A stretch of 64,000 nt of DNA from Sycobia sp. Sy_11 (taxonomy: Eukaryota; Arthropoda; Insecta; Hymenoptera; Epichrysomallidae), in the NCBI GenBank assembly GCA_018907035.1, contig JACCIC010000014.1:562501-626500 (forward strand), read 5' to 3'. Position 1 is the stretch's first letter. Every line of letters starts with the position of its first letter. The notes beneath the pieces were generated by a model. It was not told the DNA's origin and did no database searches. It was given only the letters and a program-made list of their open reading frames with translations. This document shows positions 24,933-39,089 of the stretch, piece after piece. The position numbers and the translations under genes are program-made.

Positions 24933-26242
24933 AACGAAAAAAAATTATTCAATTTCAATAAATATATAGTTCAGCAGCTCCAATGAAATCATTTAGTTAA
25001 TTAAAAAAATATCCCTTATTTTAAATATACGTTAGTACTATGTTCAAGTATTAGGTGAAATTATTAATTTTTTTATATTAACTGAAAATTTACTTGAATT
25101 TATTAATTTATTTTTAAGTACGTCGATTCTCGACTACTCTACATATTTGAAGAAAAAAAAGTAATCTTAATAAAACATCCTGCGCGGTCGTCGCGAGCTA
25201 CGTATTTTCTATCCGTTCGGCGCTCTCTGCCTTGCCGCAATCTGTTTTGATTAAGACATGACGTCACACGCCCTTTCCACGACAACGTACACGAGTAATT
25301 CAAAGTTGCTAAATAATTTGTAGCCTTCGAGTTGTACAGTTATGCGCGCGCGCGCGCGCGCGCTGTTACGTACACACGGTAAGTTAATTAACAGCGGTTA
25401 TGAGCATTTTCGCGCTATTTCAAAAAGGCGAAGAAAAAGAAGTTTTTTTTTTTCAATTTATCGGCTTCCGAGGTTTAATTTTTCGTCCCGATGGCATTAT
25501 TTATGTACCACGGGTTACGAGAATCAGTGTCGCGATGTTCGCCTCTTCATGATTTATATTATATTATATTCTTCTTCTCTTTTGCTCTTTAGACAATAAT
25601 TCATTATAAACGTCATTATACGCATTAAATGTGATTGTAAATAATTTTAAATGTAATTCATTTAGAAGCCATAGAACTACCTTTGATCGTAATTGTATCA
25701 TTAATTGTATTATAGTCACAAGCAAAAAAAAAAAAAAAATCCGCACAAAATTTATACAAAACCAAAAAATTTGGGAAGCCGCTATGTAAAATGATGAAAA
25801 ATAAAACAATTATTCTACTTGACATCGCATGCTTCGTCAATGATCGGTTCCAAGCTACAGGTAAATATGTATATTACATATAGATATATAATGTACATAC
25901 TGGCCATACTTATAAGAGATTAAAAAGTAACAAGTGCAAGCGCAATTATTGTGGTCGTTAAAAAGGTTATATAAGTATATCGATATTAGTGCAGGTTAAA
26001 CTTTAACAAACAGATAAATTTAAAAAAAAAAAGAACAAAAAAAAAAGAAAAAAGAAAAGAATACCGAGCGAAGGCGGCTTCAACGGTCAAAAATGTCAAA
26101 CTCCTTCGGTCATAAAATTGTCGTTAAAAATTTTTCTATTACGCCAGAAACCTAAATTTCTTTTTCTGCGAGCGTATATATATAACACATTTATATTACA
26201 CAATATATATAGAGAGAGAATGAGAGAGAGAGTGAGAGAGAG

Positions 26243-26288
<46 letters not shown>

Positions 26289-26298
26289 AGATAATGAA

Positions 26299-26330
<32 letters not shown>

Positions 26331-26350
26331 AATGTGAGAGAGAGAATGAG

Positions 26351-26414
<64 letters not shown>

Positions 26415-26847
26415 GGATCCACTAAACCAATTTTCTTTTCAACAGTTATTTATGACCGAGATAAAAGAAAAAAAGGAGGAGCAAAAAAAACGAATTGAAA
26501 CAACTGGATACGGGCATTATATATATACGAAAAAGTATTATACAGCAAAACTACACAATTTACGACATCTTTTACGGCTATCTCACCTGTACTTCCGGTC
26601 TTCCCGAGCAGAGCAGCTATGGCGAGAGAGGAAGAGAGAGGGGGAGGCGAGCAACGAAAAAGAAAAACAAAAATTTTTCGTTAAAATTGTTGTTCATGTT
26701 TGTATAATTACAACTGTATCGCTGTGCGTAATATATTGATATAGCCTCAGTGAATTGATTGACTCGAAATAATCCGTATGCAATATGAATCGAAGATTCC
26801 GGGATTGTCCGAAATTTCTCTCAAAATTTTAACATTTATTTGAATAC

Positions 26848-26906
<59 letters not shown>

Positions 26907-26988
26907 TTTATCACGCCGGGGACTGGGATACTAAAAGAGGTAAGGAAAACTCGGAGCACAAATGCGGAGCTTTCGTTACTGTTATATA

Positions 26989-27052
<64 letters not shown>

Positions 27053-30000
27053 TCCGTTGATTAATATACTGAGGCACAAGTGTTTATAAATGGTATTTTT
27101 ATAGGGGGGGGAGGAGGGTGGGAGCTTCGAGCGTATTATATATAAGTCAACAAATTATTTGATAAGTAAGTCTCATTTAGTAATGGTTAATACTATACCA
27201 GGCAATGCGACACGTACATAGCGACATACCTGCTGACGAGTTGGCCAGTCCGCTGAGCGCTGTAACACACATTTGGTAACGTTACATTAATGCGGCGATT
27301 GCGATTGATATATACATAGATTTTCTGACGATATTGCGTTCGTTTCCTCTAATATATACATCTTTGTTTGTTTGTTTGTTTGTTTGTTTGTTTGTTTTTT
27401 TTTTTTGTAGAATAAATTGTCAGTCACTTTTTTTTTTCGTTCGCTCAAACAATACGCGTCGTTGAAGCTATTTATCGGCCAGCGCGAGTGAAAATCGGTG
27501 ACTTTTTTACCTCCCCTTGTTTGATTATCCAAAGTGTCGGTCATAAAGGCCGACACATATAGATATATAGATGCTGGAATGTATCGCGCGAGAACGAATC
27601 TCGGAATTTCTTTTTTTAATTTTTAAATGAAATTTCACCGTTAAAGTGACGTACGCCCAACCCGGGATTCCATCGGGGAATCACCTCAGTTTCCGATATT
27701 ACTTATTGCTGTTAGTACGTAAGCCAATTGTATTTTTTTTCAATTATCGTTATTCCATTATACGTATATACGTATGCATCCTTGTTTAAAATATGAAGTA
27801 AGTTATTGCGCGCGCGCGCGAGGCCCTGGCAAATTATACATAAATAGATTTATCTGGATTTCATCCGGCTGTACTCACTGTTTGGAGAAACTTGAAGATT
27901 ATTAGTCCCACCTGTCATGGCCGCCAGAGTGACGAGATTCTGCATACTTATCGGCGACACTCCGGCGCTCGCTAAAATCAGATCCAATGCCTCGGATTAT
28001 TGATTTCGGTGGCGCCGAAAGGCGTGAATTTCGCGCGCGATTACGTTCGTTATGCTCAAGGTTTATGATTGATACATAAACGCGAGAAAACGATTCAAGC
28101 GGTCCAATATAGAGAGTAAATAATGTGGCAACTTGACAGTATATGACGTATCATAGAAAATGCTTAATTATTTATTGTTGGGAAATAATGGGGATGCTAA
28201 TTAACGAAAGCGATAAATTTTCAATATTATCAGAGTCGATTCGATGCGTTATTTTTAATTTTGAATAAATTGACTCTATTGGCTGTTATTCAATTTAGAT
28301 TAATTAATGTGAGGAGAATGGATATATATATATATCGTTATAAAAAGGCAATATCGAGATCAGCGGCTCATTGTAAAATACAAAGAGTTCCTGTGAAATT
28401 TGAAATTAATCTCATTAAATATTATTAATGACGGATTATGCTGGATTTATTGGGCGTATGTGTATATTGTATAAAGTGGGACGCGGAAGCAACGACAGCC
28501 CCGAATAATTTTTCGCGATCCGAATTGTTCGGGCGAACGACTCGTTGGAACAGTTGCGTTGGGCACGGCTGTTAAGAGAATTTTTACCGATGACTTTTGC
28601 CATTCTCACGTCGTGGTGATCGTCGATGCTCGTACGACAGTTGGCTTCTCGAATGGAGAATTATTATCGTTTTTGACTAGGGAGGTAGGGGTGGAACGGT
28701 AAATTACGAGCAGTCGGTCAGATGTCCTAGAATTATTAGAGGGTCGTACGATATTATTTTTTATTTCATTCGCTCCAACCCCAAAAATCCGACAAAATTT
28801 TAATGCCAAGTAAGAAATCTTGATAAAAAAACAAAAGAAACAGTTGCTGGATTTCTTAGTAAGAATAATTGGTTTCATCTTAGAGGTAATTTTTAAGGTT
28901 TTTTATGGGTCACTTAAGGAAGGTACACAGCGAACCAAGTAAAAAAAAACGATGAAAAAAACAAGGAGTGAAATTTTTCCGTTTTTCCGAATCTGTGGTG
29001 AAAATTAGGCGTTTATATTTAACAAACTTAAGTTGATATACAATTAATCTTAAAACATGGCCCTGGGATCATAATCAAAATCATCGGTCAATTGTCTTAA
29101 CGAAAATCCTTTATAGAACTAATATAACTTCTGTACCAAACATTTGCACGACTAAGACGGTTCTTGAAAATTACTCAGGGCTGTCGTCACTTTTTACATA
29201 AAAATATATGAGTGTTTTTTTTTTAAACGCGATAAATATTACCTGTTAAATAATAAACAAAAAAGGAAATATAATCTTCAAAAAATTGCGAGTATAGACA
29301 TTAAGAAAAATTTTGTAGTAAAAATTACAATACTTGTAAGTAATTGAATCGTAAATCCAGGAAAATTAATCAGGAACTATGGTAACTTTTTACACTCTTA
29401 CAGTCTGTTCAAGTCGTTCATCGAGAATTTTTCCTCGCGCAAAAAAAAAAAAAAAAAATAACCGGTAAGAAAAGCCGAAAAAAAAGAGAGAAAGAAGAAA
29501 ATAGAAGAACGTGAAAAGCAAAGTGTGCGACACTCACCGTACTCACCGGCCGTGGTGCTGAGCGAGGCGAGGGTCGCCAGGCTCTGGAGGTTCGCCGGAT
29601 TGATCTCCGGCGCGGCCGGCACCGCCGCGGGCTGGGCAGGCGCCGGCGCCACCGCCGCGAGGCCGAGGTGCTGCTGCAGGAGGAGCTGGTGCTGGACGCT
29701 GGTGAGGGCGTTGGGCGCGGGATTCGCGGCGACCGGCGTCGCGGCTCCCGAGGTCGCCTGGAGCTGCTGGAGCAGCTGGAGCGAGGAGGCGGCCGGTGCT
29801 ATCGCCGTCGGGGTCTCGCTCTGGTTTCGGATTGCGCGCGGAGAGCGTGGAGCAATGCGATTTTTCAGGAACGAGAGGGAAAGAAAGCGAAGACTATTGA
29901 TTGGCGCTTCGAATTTTCACGAGTCACGGTCGTAATTTGCGTCAATTTTCCAAATATATTAATGCTAAATTAAGATTGCTCGTCGTGATAGTGAGACATG

Positions 30001-31254
30001 GCTAAACGATCGTTTAGAAATTTTTACGTTATGACAAAGCTTCCGTCATGTTACCCGGTTTGATGACGGTCAATTGTTACTCCGGCGTCCCCGTAATAAA
30101 GATGGGGTTTTATTATTATGTAAAAAATTATGTTTTGTTTGTTTTTTTATCTATCAACTTATTATACAATTAAAAAGTTTCGCGATACATTTTATTATCA
30201 AATATTTAGTCTGAAATGAGAAATTTTTAATTTTTTCTATATATGTATCTGTAAAATGTCGTTTCTAGAGTTTCAGTCGTAGATTTTATTTATAAATTTA
30301 TCCTTACGCTAAATAATTAAATTAAAAATTTCATTAGTTTTTTTGTTAAATTAGTAAGTAACAAGATATTTTTAAACATTCTTAGGTTAATGATGAAATT
30401 TAAAATTATTTTAATGCAATTATGCTGGATAGAAAACTGTTTGCTTGTTAAGAAGCTAGCTTTTTTGAGAAAAACACGTATTATTTTGCAAACGAAGGAT
30501 GTGTTATTATTATAAAATGTTTATTATTTTGAAAGTTTCAATATGTCATATATTGAGGTATACGTTGAAATTTCAAGATTCTGAGGCAAATTTTGTAATC
30601 AACGAATCTAAAAATGTATATAATATTAAAATTTTGTTTTTCTTTTGAAGCAAATGTGCGCACAGTTAAAAAATTAATAGTTCTACTAAGACAATTACTT
30701 ATGTTTTTATTTACATATAAGACACATAGATATCGTGATGTAGAATATTACTAATTCGTTTCCTTAGACTGTGCGGAATCTTCGAATTTATAAAAATTAA
30801 TAACGTGTCCTTTAATCAGAAATGAAAACTCAAAAGTTCGAAAAAGCACGTTTTCGTAAGACTACAAAATTTATTTTACGTTATAATAGACGTAATGCTT
30901 CATTACAATTTGCAACTCGTTATTAATCAGATTTGAAAATTCAAAGTTCTAGTTCAAATAGATAATAAGTTACAGAATATTCATGTCAGCGGCGTTGTCT
31001 TCGTACGACAAGCTGAAATTATGAATTTTTTTTTTAATTCTTGGTTAATATCAATATTAATGATTTTAAATGCGCGAAAATATTTCTTTTGTTCGTCCAA
31101 AAGGTTATCCGTGCATTTTGAGCGAAACATAAATCAACTTTATATTGTAATTATCATTGTATAATTAAAAATTTAGCAAATGATAAAAATAGTTAAAATT
31201 TTACAATGATCAGCTCGTCAAAAATGTACCATTTATACTGAAATATTATTATGA

Positions 31255-31315
<61 letters not shown>

Positions 31316-33271
31316 GATTTAGTAATAATTTATTTTGTTACAGCTCGAATGGATAACAATGAGGTCGTCAATAATAATTTAAGATACTTTTTAACACGCA
31401 TAATTTATATTGATTTTGTTTTAAATTAAATTTCAACGAACCATTTGAATACAATAAACGATCTTATTACTTATTCTGATATATATATATAATTGATTCA
31501 TCGTGACAAAATATTTTAGTATATATATATATATATCATCCTTTTGACAACCGTTGTAAAAATCGACTCGGAAGACAATGCCTCATTATAATTCTTGCAC
31601 CGGCTCTTATTAATAATGTATATGTAATAGCCGTTTTATACGGCGTGGCGCTATAAGCCACGGACTATAAACTCACCCCTGCCAGATAATGGGGAGTCAT
31701 ATTGACTCCGGCTATGTTCCAAAGATTCGCCTGCATCTGCTGCAGTCTCTTCTGGTCCTTGTCCTTCTGCGTATCCGCGAACTTTACGACGAGCGGCGAC
31801 GAGCATCCCTGAAATCGTGCGCACACATGTGTATATAAGCATAAGAGCGTAAATCGTCCCAAGTGAGGGATACGTAAGGGATGAGATGCGAATTTTTTTG
31901 AACGGCTGGTGGGGGAGGGGTAAATAAAGGCGTGAGCGGCGTATAGGGGGGGGGGCGCAACATTCCAGACAGAACTAGCGGAAATTAAGCGGTGATTAAA
32001 TGTAATCGAATCTTACTTGTTTTATTTTCATTAAACAGGGATTATATATATATATGATATTCAGTAGTTTGATTTTGACGATTTTGATAGATTTTCATGG
32101 TGGTTCTTTTACGTGAGCGATACTTTTTCGGATTTCTTATTGTCGTTAAGGCGGTTACACAGAAAAGAAGGAATAATTAGCGAATACGAGGAATAAGATA
32201 CAAAAACGCATAACAATCTCTTCTCCATCGGTGACTATTTCTGTCTTACAGTACTTTCATGAACGTTAAAATCCTAATGGAATAGTAACAACTTCTGCGT
32301 ATAGTTTTTAGCAAGAAAATTATTCTGAAAATTAGTCTGCAAATTATTTTTAGAAGAAATTATATTGCCATTAATGCGTGATGTGTTTTAAATCTACATG
32401 TGCATCTTATAAATGCTTCATTAATTACAGTATCAAAAAAGCCTGAAGTAATGTGACGGAGTTTTGCACAATAATGACGATTATCATTGTTTCAGTTGCT
32501 ACAGTCTGTTGTTAATTTCTTATAAAAAGCAGTAACATAACGACAAATACAGCAGAAACGTAAAAGTATATGAAAACCATTTGATTAAATTTTATTAAAA
32601 TCATAAGTTTTCCCATTGCATTCGTGTCTTATATTTCTGTTTAGCATTTGTTACATTGTGTCTTTCTTTTTTTTCTGTATAAGGCTTTTACTGTCCATTC
32701 GGCCGTTTCAATGGATGGGATTGTTAATCGGACATACACGCGCGCGCGCACATATGCACACAAACACACACACACACACACGAAATTATTCAAAATAAAT
32801 AATGAATTGGCATTGAGGCAATTTCATTCGAATTTTTGGAGATTCGAATAATTCAAAAAAAAAAATAACTCCAATGTCAGCAATGCGCGAACGACTCCAA
32901 GAATTCGATCCATAATATTAGAATAGTTAAAAATTTGGAACGCTCTAAAGTTCGAACACGAGACGCGGGCCTTGTTGCTAAATCGCTTAATAAATCTCGT
33001 GATTTTGGGCTTGTAAAATTGCAAACCCCTCTTCCCCCTTCACCGAAGCGACAAAAAAAATTTCCCCAAACCCCGGGGGCACGGGGGTACGATTTTGGCA
33101 CTATAATCGGAATTCGCGCGGCATCCACGCGTACACCACCCCATTCTATCGATTTCCACTGGCGCTCGAGCACAAGAATATTATATTCCGAATGCAATGC
33201 TGGGTAGTTGAGGAGGGCCATCAACTTTCACGCCAACGCTCCGATGAGCGTCCCAACGAAGTAGCAGAATC

Positions 33272-33321
<50 letters not shown>

Positions 33322-33617
33322 TTAATTCATTCCTCTAGCGTCCCTCCCATCCCCCCTCCCACGCGCTCTCGCGAAATTCTGTCATCAGTGTCGCCGCGCG
33401 GGCTCCTTCGCGGATGTCGGCGCGCCGCTCCGCTTGTAAATTCATGGGAGCAATTTATGAAGTCGGCGCGGCGAACGGCAGTCGGTCGGGCGGCGGAGGT
33501 GGAGTGTCGGAACTTCTTGGCCGGCAACTGTACAGCCGCGCCAAGCCGATAATCCTCGCGGCGCGGTAACGCGACAGAATAGACGCGCGCGGCGTAGAGT
33601 GGAAGTGTGGATTGATG

Positions 33618-33700
<83 letters not shown>

Positions 33701-33912
33701 TACGCGGAGGTAGGATCGAAAAGCAATCGCGCCAGTTTATCTGCGATCGCGCGTGACGAAAAGCAAAGACAGTGAGTGAGAGGGGGCAAGTTCGTGAAAA
33801 CCTCGGAAATATTCACAATATTAAAACGGGGTTGGCATTGAATCCGATACACAACGGGGCGGGCGTATATGACAGGAGAACGTATATTATACGTACGCAT
33901 ACGCACACACAC

Positions 33913-33959
<47 letters not shown>

Positions 33960-34165
33960 GATAGATGGATACGCATACAGACACACATAAATGGATGGCC
34001 GCAATCTCGACGCATACAAGATATCCCTGAACTTGAGCTCGCGCAGTCGCGAGCGGCGATTCGCTCTATTTAAGCGACTACCCGGGGGAAAGAATGCGTA
34101 CGCGCGCTTTGCTTCCCCGCTGACGCGCACATTTACGAGTATATTTAACGTGCGGTAGGCTGCAT

Positions 34166-34197
<32 letters not shown>

Positions 34198-37100
34198 CGT
34201 CCGTCACGGACCGGACGACGGCGTAATCGTGCGAGGCTCGAAAATCCGGGGGAGGCGAGAAGTTCGCCCCGGGGAAAATCGACGCGTTCGTTAAAAATTA
34301 ACGAAGAACCCCAGGCCTGGAGAGGCGCTTGGAATTTAATCCCACCAATGGGGAGATTCTTGGGACGAGGGCGTTAACTCTGATTATCCTCGAAATGAAA
34401 CACTACGAAGTTATTGGAACCGAGGTCCTCCCGTTCCCAACGTACGAATGCCGCTTTACTTATCACAAATCATAGTGTTTCTCTATCACGAAATTGGTTA
34501 TGCCGTATGGTAAGAAATTTATACCTTTTTTTTTTTTTAGATGGATCGCTAATTTTGGCATCGGGAACGAGAAGAAACGATAACAACAAGCTCGGCAATA
34601 TTTTAGCACGTGCGGACAATGTCTGGATATATTAGCGAAACTCCCGAATCGACAGCCACGCCAATGAATATTTCAATCGGTCTTGCAGTCCTGCGTCGAC
34701 ATATAATCTGAGATAGCGGAGAATATAGGCGAATCGGGATTCACTTTCCATCCAATTGGATGACAAATCGCGCATCGGTTTTTGGACACGACCCTAGAAA
34801 TGCCAGTCCATTCCGGGAAAGTGCGGGCGGAATCGCCAGCGAATTAGAGATCGCCGCGTCAGTGCAGCGCGTCCGTCGCCGGGTGTGTCGATGCACCGAC
34901 TCTCGGCCGCGCCAGTCTCGAAACCCTAGTGTTACCAAATGTCCAGACGTAGCCGGAACGCATTTAAAATCTCACTTCGATCGTATCAGACTTCGGGGGG
35001 TGAATTTGGTCCACGGCGTTTTTTTTGTTGCCCCGATCCCCCCCCAAGAGTGCGAAAAATTGGGAGAAAAAACCGCGATTACCTCAACGTGCAAATGTTG
35101 AGGCGCGGTAAGCCTCAAGTATCGCGGAACGTCGAGACGTGGGCGGTGGAGGGGAGGGGGGAGCCCTCCCTTTCGCGCAAAAATCAAGCTCCATATAATA
35201 ACGTCGATTTTCGTCCACGTCGTTTACCGCGCGAGCATTAGCCCCCCCCCCCCCTCCCGCGGCGGGGCCGGGCAGAGAGGAGATGCGCTTTGCCGCGCAC
35301 CGTCGTCGGGCTGTCTTCGTAGTAGCCCCCTCCCCCCCGTACGCGCAGAGCGAGGGGTGGGGGGGCGGGACGAGACGCGAGCGAGCGCGGGACCGCCCCT
35401 CCCCACCTGCTCTCTCATCACTATTGCAAGCGACGAAATGGAATAGCCTAGTCTTGCTCCTCCATATCCGCGCTCTTCTCTCTCACTCTCCCCCCCCCCG
35501 CTCTCACTCTAGTCAACTTTAATCTTGCTCGCAGTACGTATACGCGGCTCTTGCGCTTCCCTTTTCTCCTTTCACACACACGCACACACACAGCCCTCTA
35601 CATGGAGCCCGGCCGACGCCGCGGCGTTTCTACATTTATGACGTTTCGCTCGCCCTCCCGACCGCCCCTAACTCTGTCTCCCTCTATCTCCCTTCCCATT
35701 CCCCCTTTTCCGCCGGATACATCGGCCTGTCTCGTTTTCATTTTCCAGCGCGGGCGGTCTGCGGGCCGCTGCATTCGAGGATTCCTATATATACACACAC
35801 ACACACACCTACGTACGTAGCATTCCCGCGTGTCCCTGATTGATGAAACTTTTTTTTAATTGAAATCGAAACGGGATATTGGGCGCGGGCGTTCGCGTTC
35901 CGTGTATATATGGCTTGGCTCTCTCCTCCAATCCCCCCCCCTCTCTCTATCTCTTCAGCTCTGCCTCTCCCGTTTCCTCTATCGAATATGGCATTCAGAA
36001 ACTTCCCTTTCCCGGGACGCGACGCGGACGCACGCGCCAACTGCGCGTTTCTCTCCTAATGAAACTTTTTTTTTATCTCCGCGTCGAAACGGATTCGGAG
36101 GAGGCGCAAAAATTAACGTCGTTGGTTTCCAGCGGGCACGATCAAAATATTTCGCGCGGGCGCCGGCGTAATTTTTTTTTCTCGATTACACCTAAACTTC
36201 GTATGTATTTGTAGTTAATTTTTTAAGCAGTGCTCCAAGGAACGTGGATTTAAAAACAGGTGCACGTATTAAACTTTAGATTGTTTATTTTAAATTAAAA
36301 CGATACCGATATAAATTCAATATAAATGTCTCATGGATTACACGAATAACTAGCATTAAAGCATCGAGAAGGAGGTTTTATTCAAAATATTAATTGATCA
36401 AAAAATTATTCACCAGATTATAATATCGCGTATGATATCAAGTACTACGCGCACACGTATATGCATCGGGTCACGCACGACTTTATACACATGGCTATTG
36501 ATTAAAATTATAAGCGCTGCGCGCATTGTACGATTCGAGCGGATATACGAAGAGGAAGTCAAGTGCTTTAAAACATGCGAATTTCTGAGGTCATTGTAAC
36601 AGCATATAGCCAATTAGGAGAATAAAGATCGGGGTGAACGTGGTCGATATCTTGATTCTTCAAATACGCGATCGGACGTTTGAATAAGATCCACGATACA
36701 TTTGGAATTCCCAAATGCTTAATTTCGTGAAAAATCTCGAACGAGTAAAAGATCAGCGCTTGTAAATAAAAAATAAATTAATTAAATATGCAATGTGACG
36801 GTATATAAATACCATAATGTAATTAACGTCGGGTTAGATTTTCCTAGGTCGACGCAGCCGTTTGTCGGTAGCGAGGGACCAGTTCGTCGGACACGTCGCG
36901 CGGCTCCGTTTTATAGAAAGTTCGATTTGTACATTACGCCCTGTATAGCGGTGGCGCGACTGTGTACCCAAGCGCCATTAACACGTGTCACGAATCACTT
37001 GCGCTCGTGTACTTCGCTCGGTATCTGGTTTCAAATTTAACGGGGACGGATTAGTAATGTCTTCTATTTTAATCGTCTTCGATCACCTTTCGCTTTTCAC

Positions 37101-37321
37101 GGTTTTTTTTTTTTTGTATAAGTTTCTCTAAACGTACAATTGAACTGCAGCTGCGCACGAATCGATGTTTTCACTCACCCCCCCCCATCCCCCAATGTAG
37201 GGCAATTTCTTTATTTCTTGCGTAGAAGGGAGAAAAACAGGACGTTGCCCATAATTGTTTGCGTAGAGATCTTCGTCGAATTCCCCCCGTACGATTGTAC
37301 ACATTCAATTACTTATCTAGT

Positions 37322-37384
<63 letters not shown>

Positions 37385-39056
37385 TATACACACATATATC
37401 ATCATCGTACCCTCGCGAAAAGCAAAGAGAAGCGGGTCTCCTCTTTAAGCTCGAACTGACAGCGAGACCCCTGTGCGCAGATACACACACACACACACAC
37501 ACGAGCGCGCGCGTTCGGTGTCGGTGGCACGCGGATGTGCAGAGAATAGATGTGTTATAGAAAAGAAGGGTGGGGGGGGGTTGAAAAAAAAACGAAACGG
37601 AATTAAATCGGCACGCGACGCTCTTTCGGAGAGATCAGCGGCCTAGGAAAACCGGAGCGATATATACTATATATACCGCGTACACGAGAGTAATGGGCGT
37701 CGAGCCAACGCCTCTTGCGGACTATGTACATAGGCATAGATATATGAAATAACAGTTCGACGAAGCGCGGAGAGAAGAAATCGGCTGATATCCAACCGGG
37801 CCTCTCTTTTGCACCCTTCGATTTTCACGTAGTAGTTGAAAATCTATAGGACATCGTATGAGGTTTGTAATGATACAAATGCAAATTTGTACGAATTTCG
37901 GCCGGCTCTCTGGTCGAGCACGACAACGATCAATGAATCAAGGGGAGACTGGGATCCGCGAATTTTCATTTTCATCAAGAGCTAACGAGCAGTATACCCC
38001 CCCCCCCCACTAGACAGATCTCGGGAGTTTCTTGAATTTTTTTTCCAGGCCCTAAAGAGATCCGAGAACCAATTTAAGGGATCTGGGACGATTTGTCGGA
38101 TCGATTCGAGAATTCGACGGAGCGAGCGAACCATCGACATAGTCAGGAATAATTGGCCGATTGAACACTCTGCTTTCTTGAGACAAGCGTCCAATGGGGC
38201 AAAGAGAAGCGGAGGTCGAATTTGCTAAAAAGCTCGCCATGGAATATACCACCTATTTATTTTATGACTTTATAACTCACCTGTTTAGACTAAATGTGCG
38301 CGAATTTTTAGTACGCCAGCCAATTTCGAATGCCAAAGTACAGAGCTATCGATTTATTCATTAAACAAAATGTCCAAACGTTTATTTTTTTACTTTTAAA
38401 CGAATCGCGATCTGGGAAAGTGCGCAATTTTTTTTTTTTTAACATCATAGTATTCTAAATAAAACGAAATAGAAGGAGAATCTTTCCGTCTTCTGTGAAG
38501 CACGAATTTCGCAATACCTATAATAATAAACCTGCCATTGTTCTTATATCAAGCACGCTAAACACGATATATTTCTAGAAGCCCAATGATGTCTATCCCG
38601 CTATAAATCACGAGCGTTATATATAAAATTCAAAAACAAGAAGAAAATAAAAAAAAAAAAAAAACAAAAAAACAATACGAACAATACAGATCAAGCAGAT
38701 AAGTTACAGACAATCGAGATTAAAGCATCGTCGCGGCGATCTCGTATTTTATCCTATACAATCGTGAATCGATTAAAAAAAATAATAATAATAAACTCTC
38801 AACACATATCAAAGTGAAAGTTTGCAAAGACATTTTTCTCCCGCGCGAAGAGGAAAAAAATCCATTCGTTTCAAACGGTGCATTTTTTCGAGGAGAATTA
38901 TTATTATTATAATATTTATGTATATGTAAAGTAAGCAAAGCCTTGGATATATACTACGAACTTCCGCTGAAACCTGCAGGATATCGCAAAGTGAATACAA
39001 AATTGCAATGGCCTTACGTGCGCTGGCTGAGAGAAAAAGAAAAAGTGACGAGTGAC

Positions 39057-39089
<33 letters not shown>

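Larger units (their letters stand above)
23963..27229 (-). other. bruno intron rich in microsatellites
   Basis: Contains (TA)n at about 24036-24081, 24877-24927, 26850-26904 and 26981-27048, poly(A) at 24178-24197, a (GC)n run at 25344-25363, and an imperfect (GA)n tract at 26210-26416. The longest open frames here are repeat translations. Confidence 0.8.

Noticed and set aside
29525..29935. Plus-strand 136-aa open frame
   Set aside because: Antisense of the GC-rich bruno linker exon, which has matching phases and homology on the minus strand.
33442..33984. Minus-strand 180-aa open frame with a long Ser-Leu run
   Set aside because: Translation of GA and TA microsatellites.
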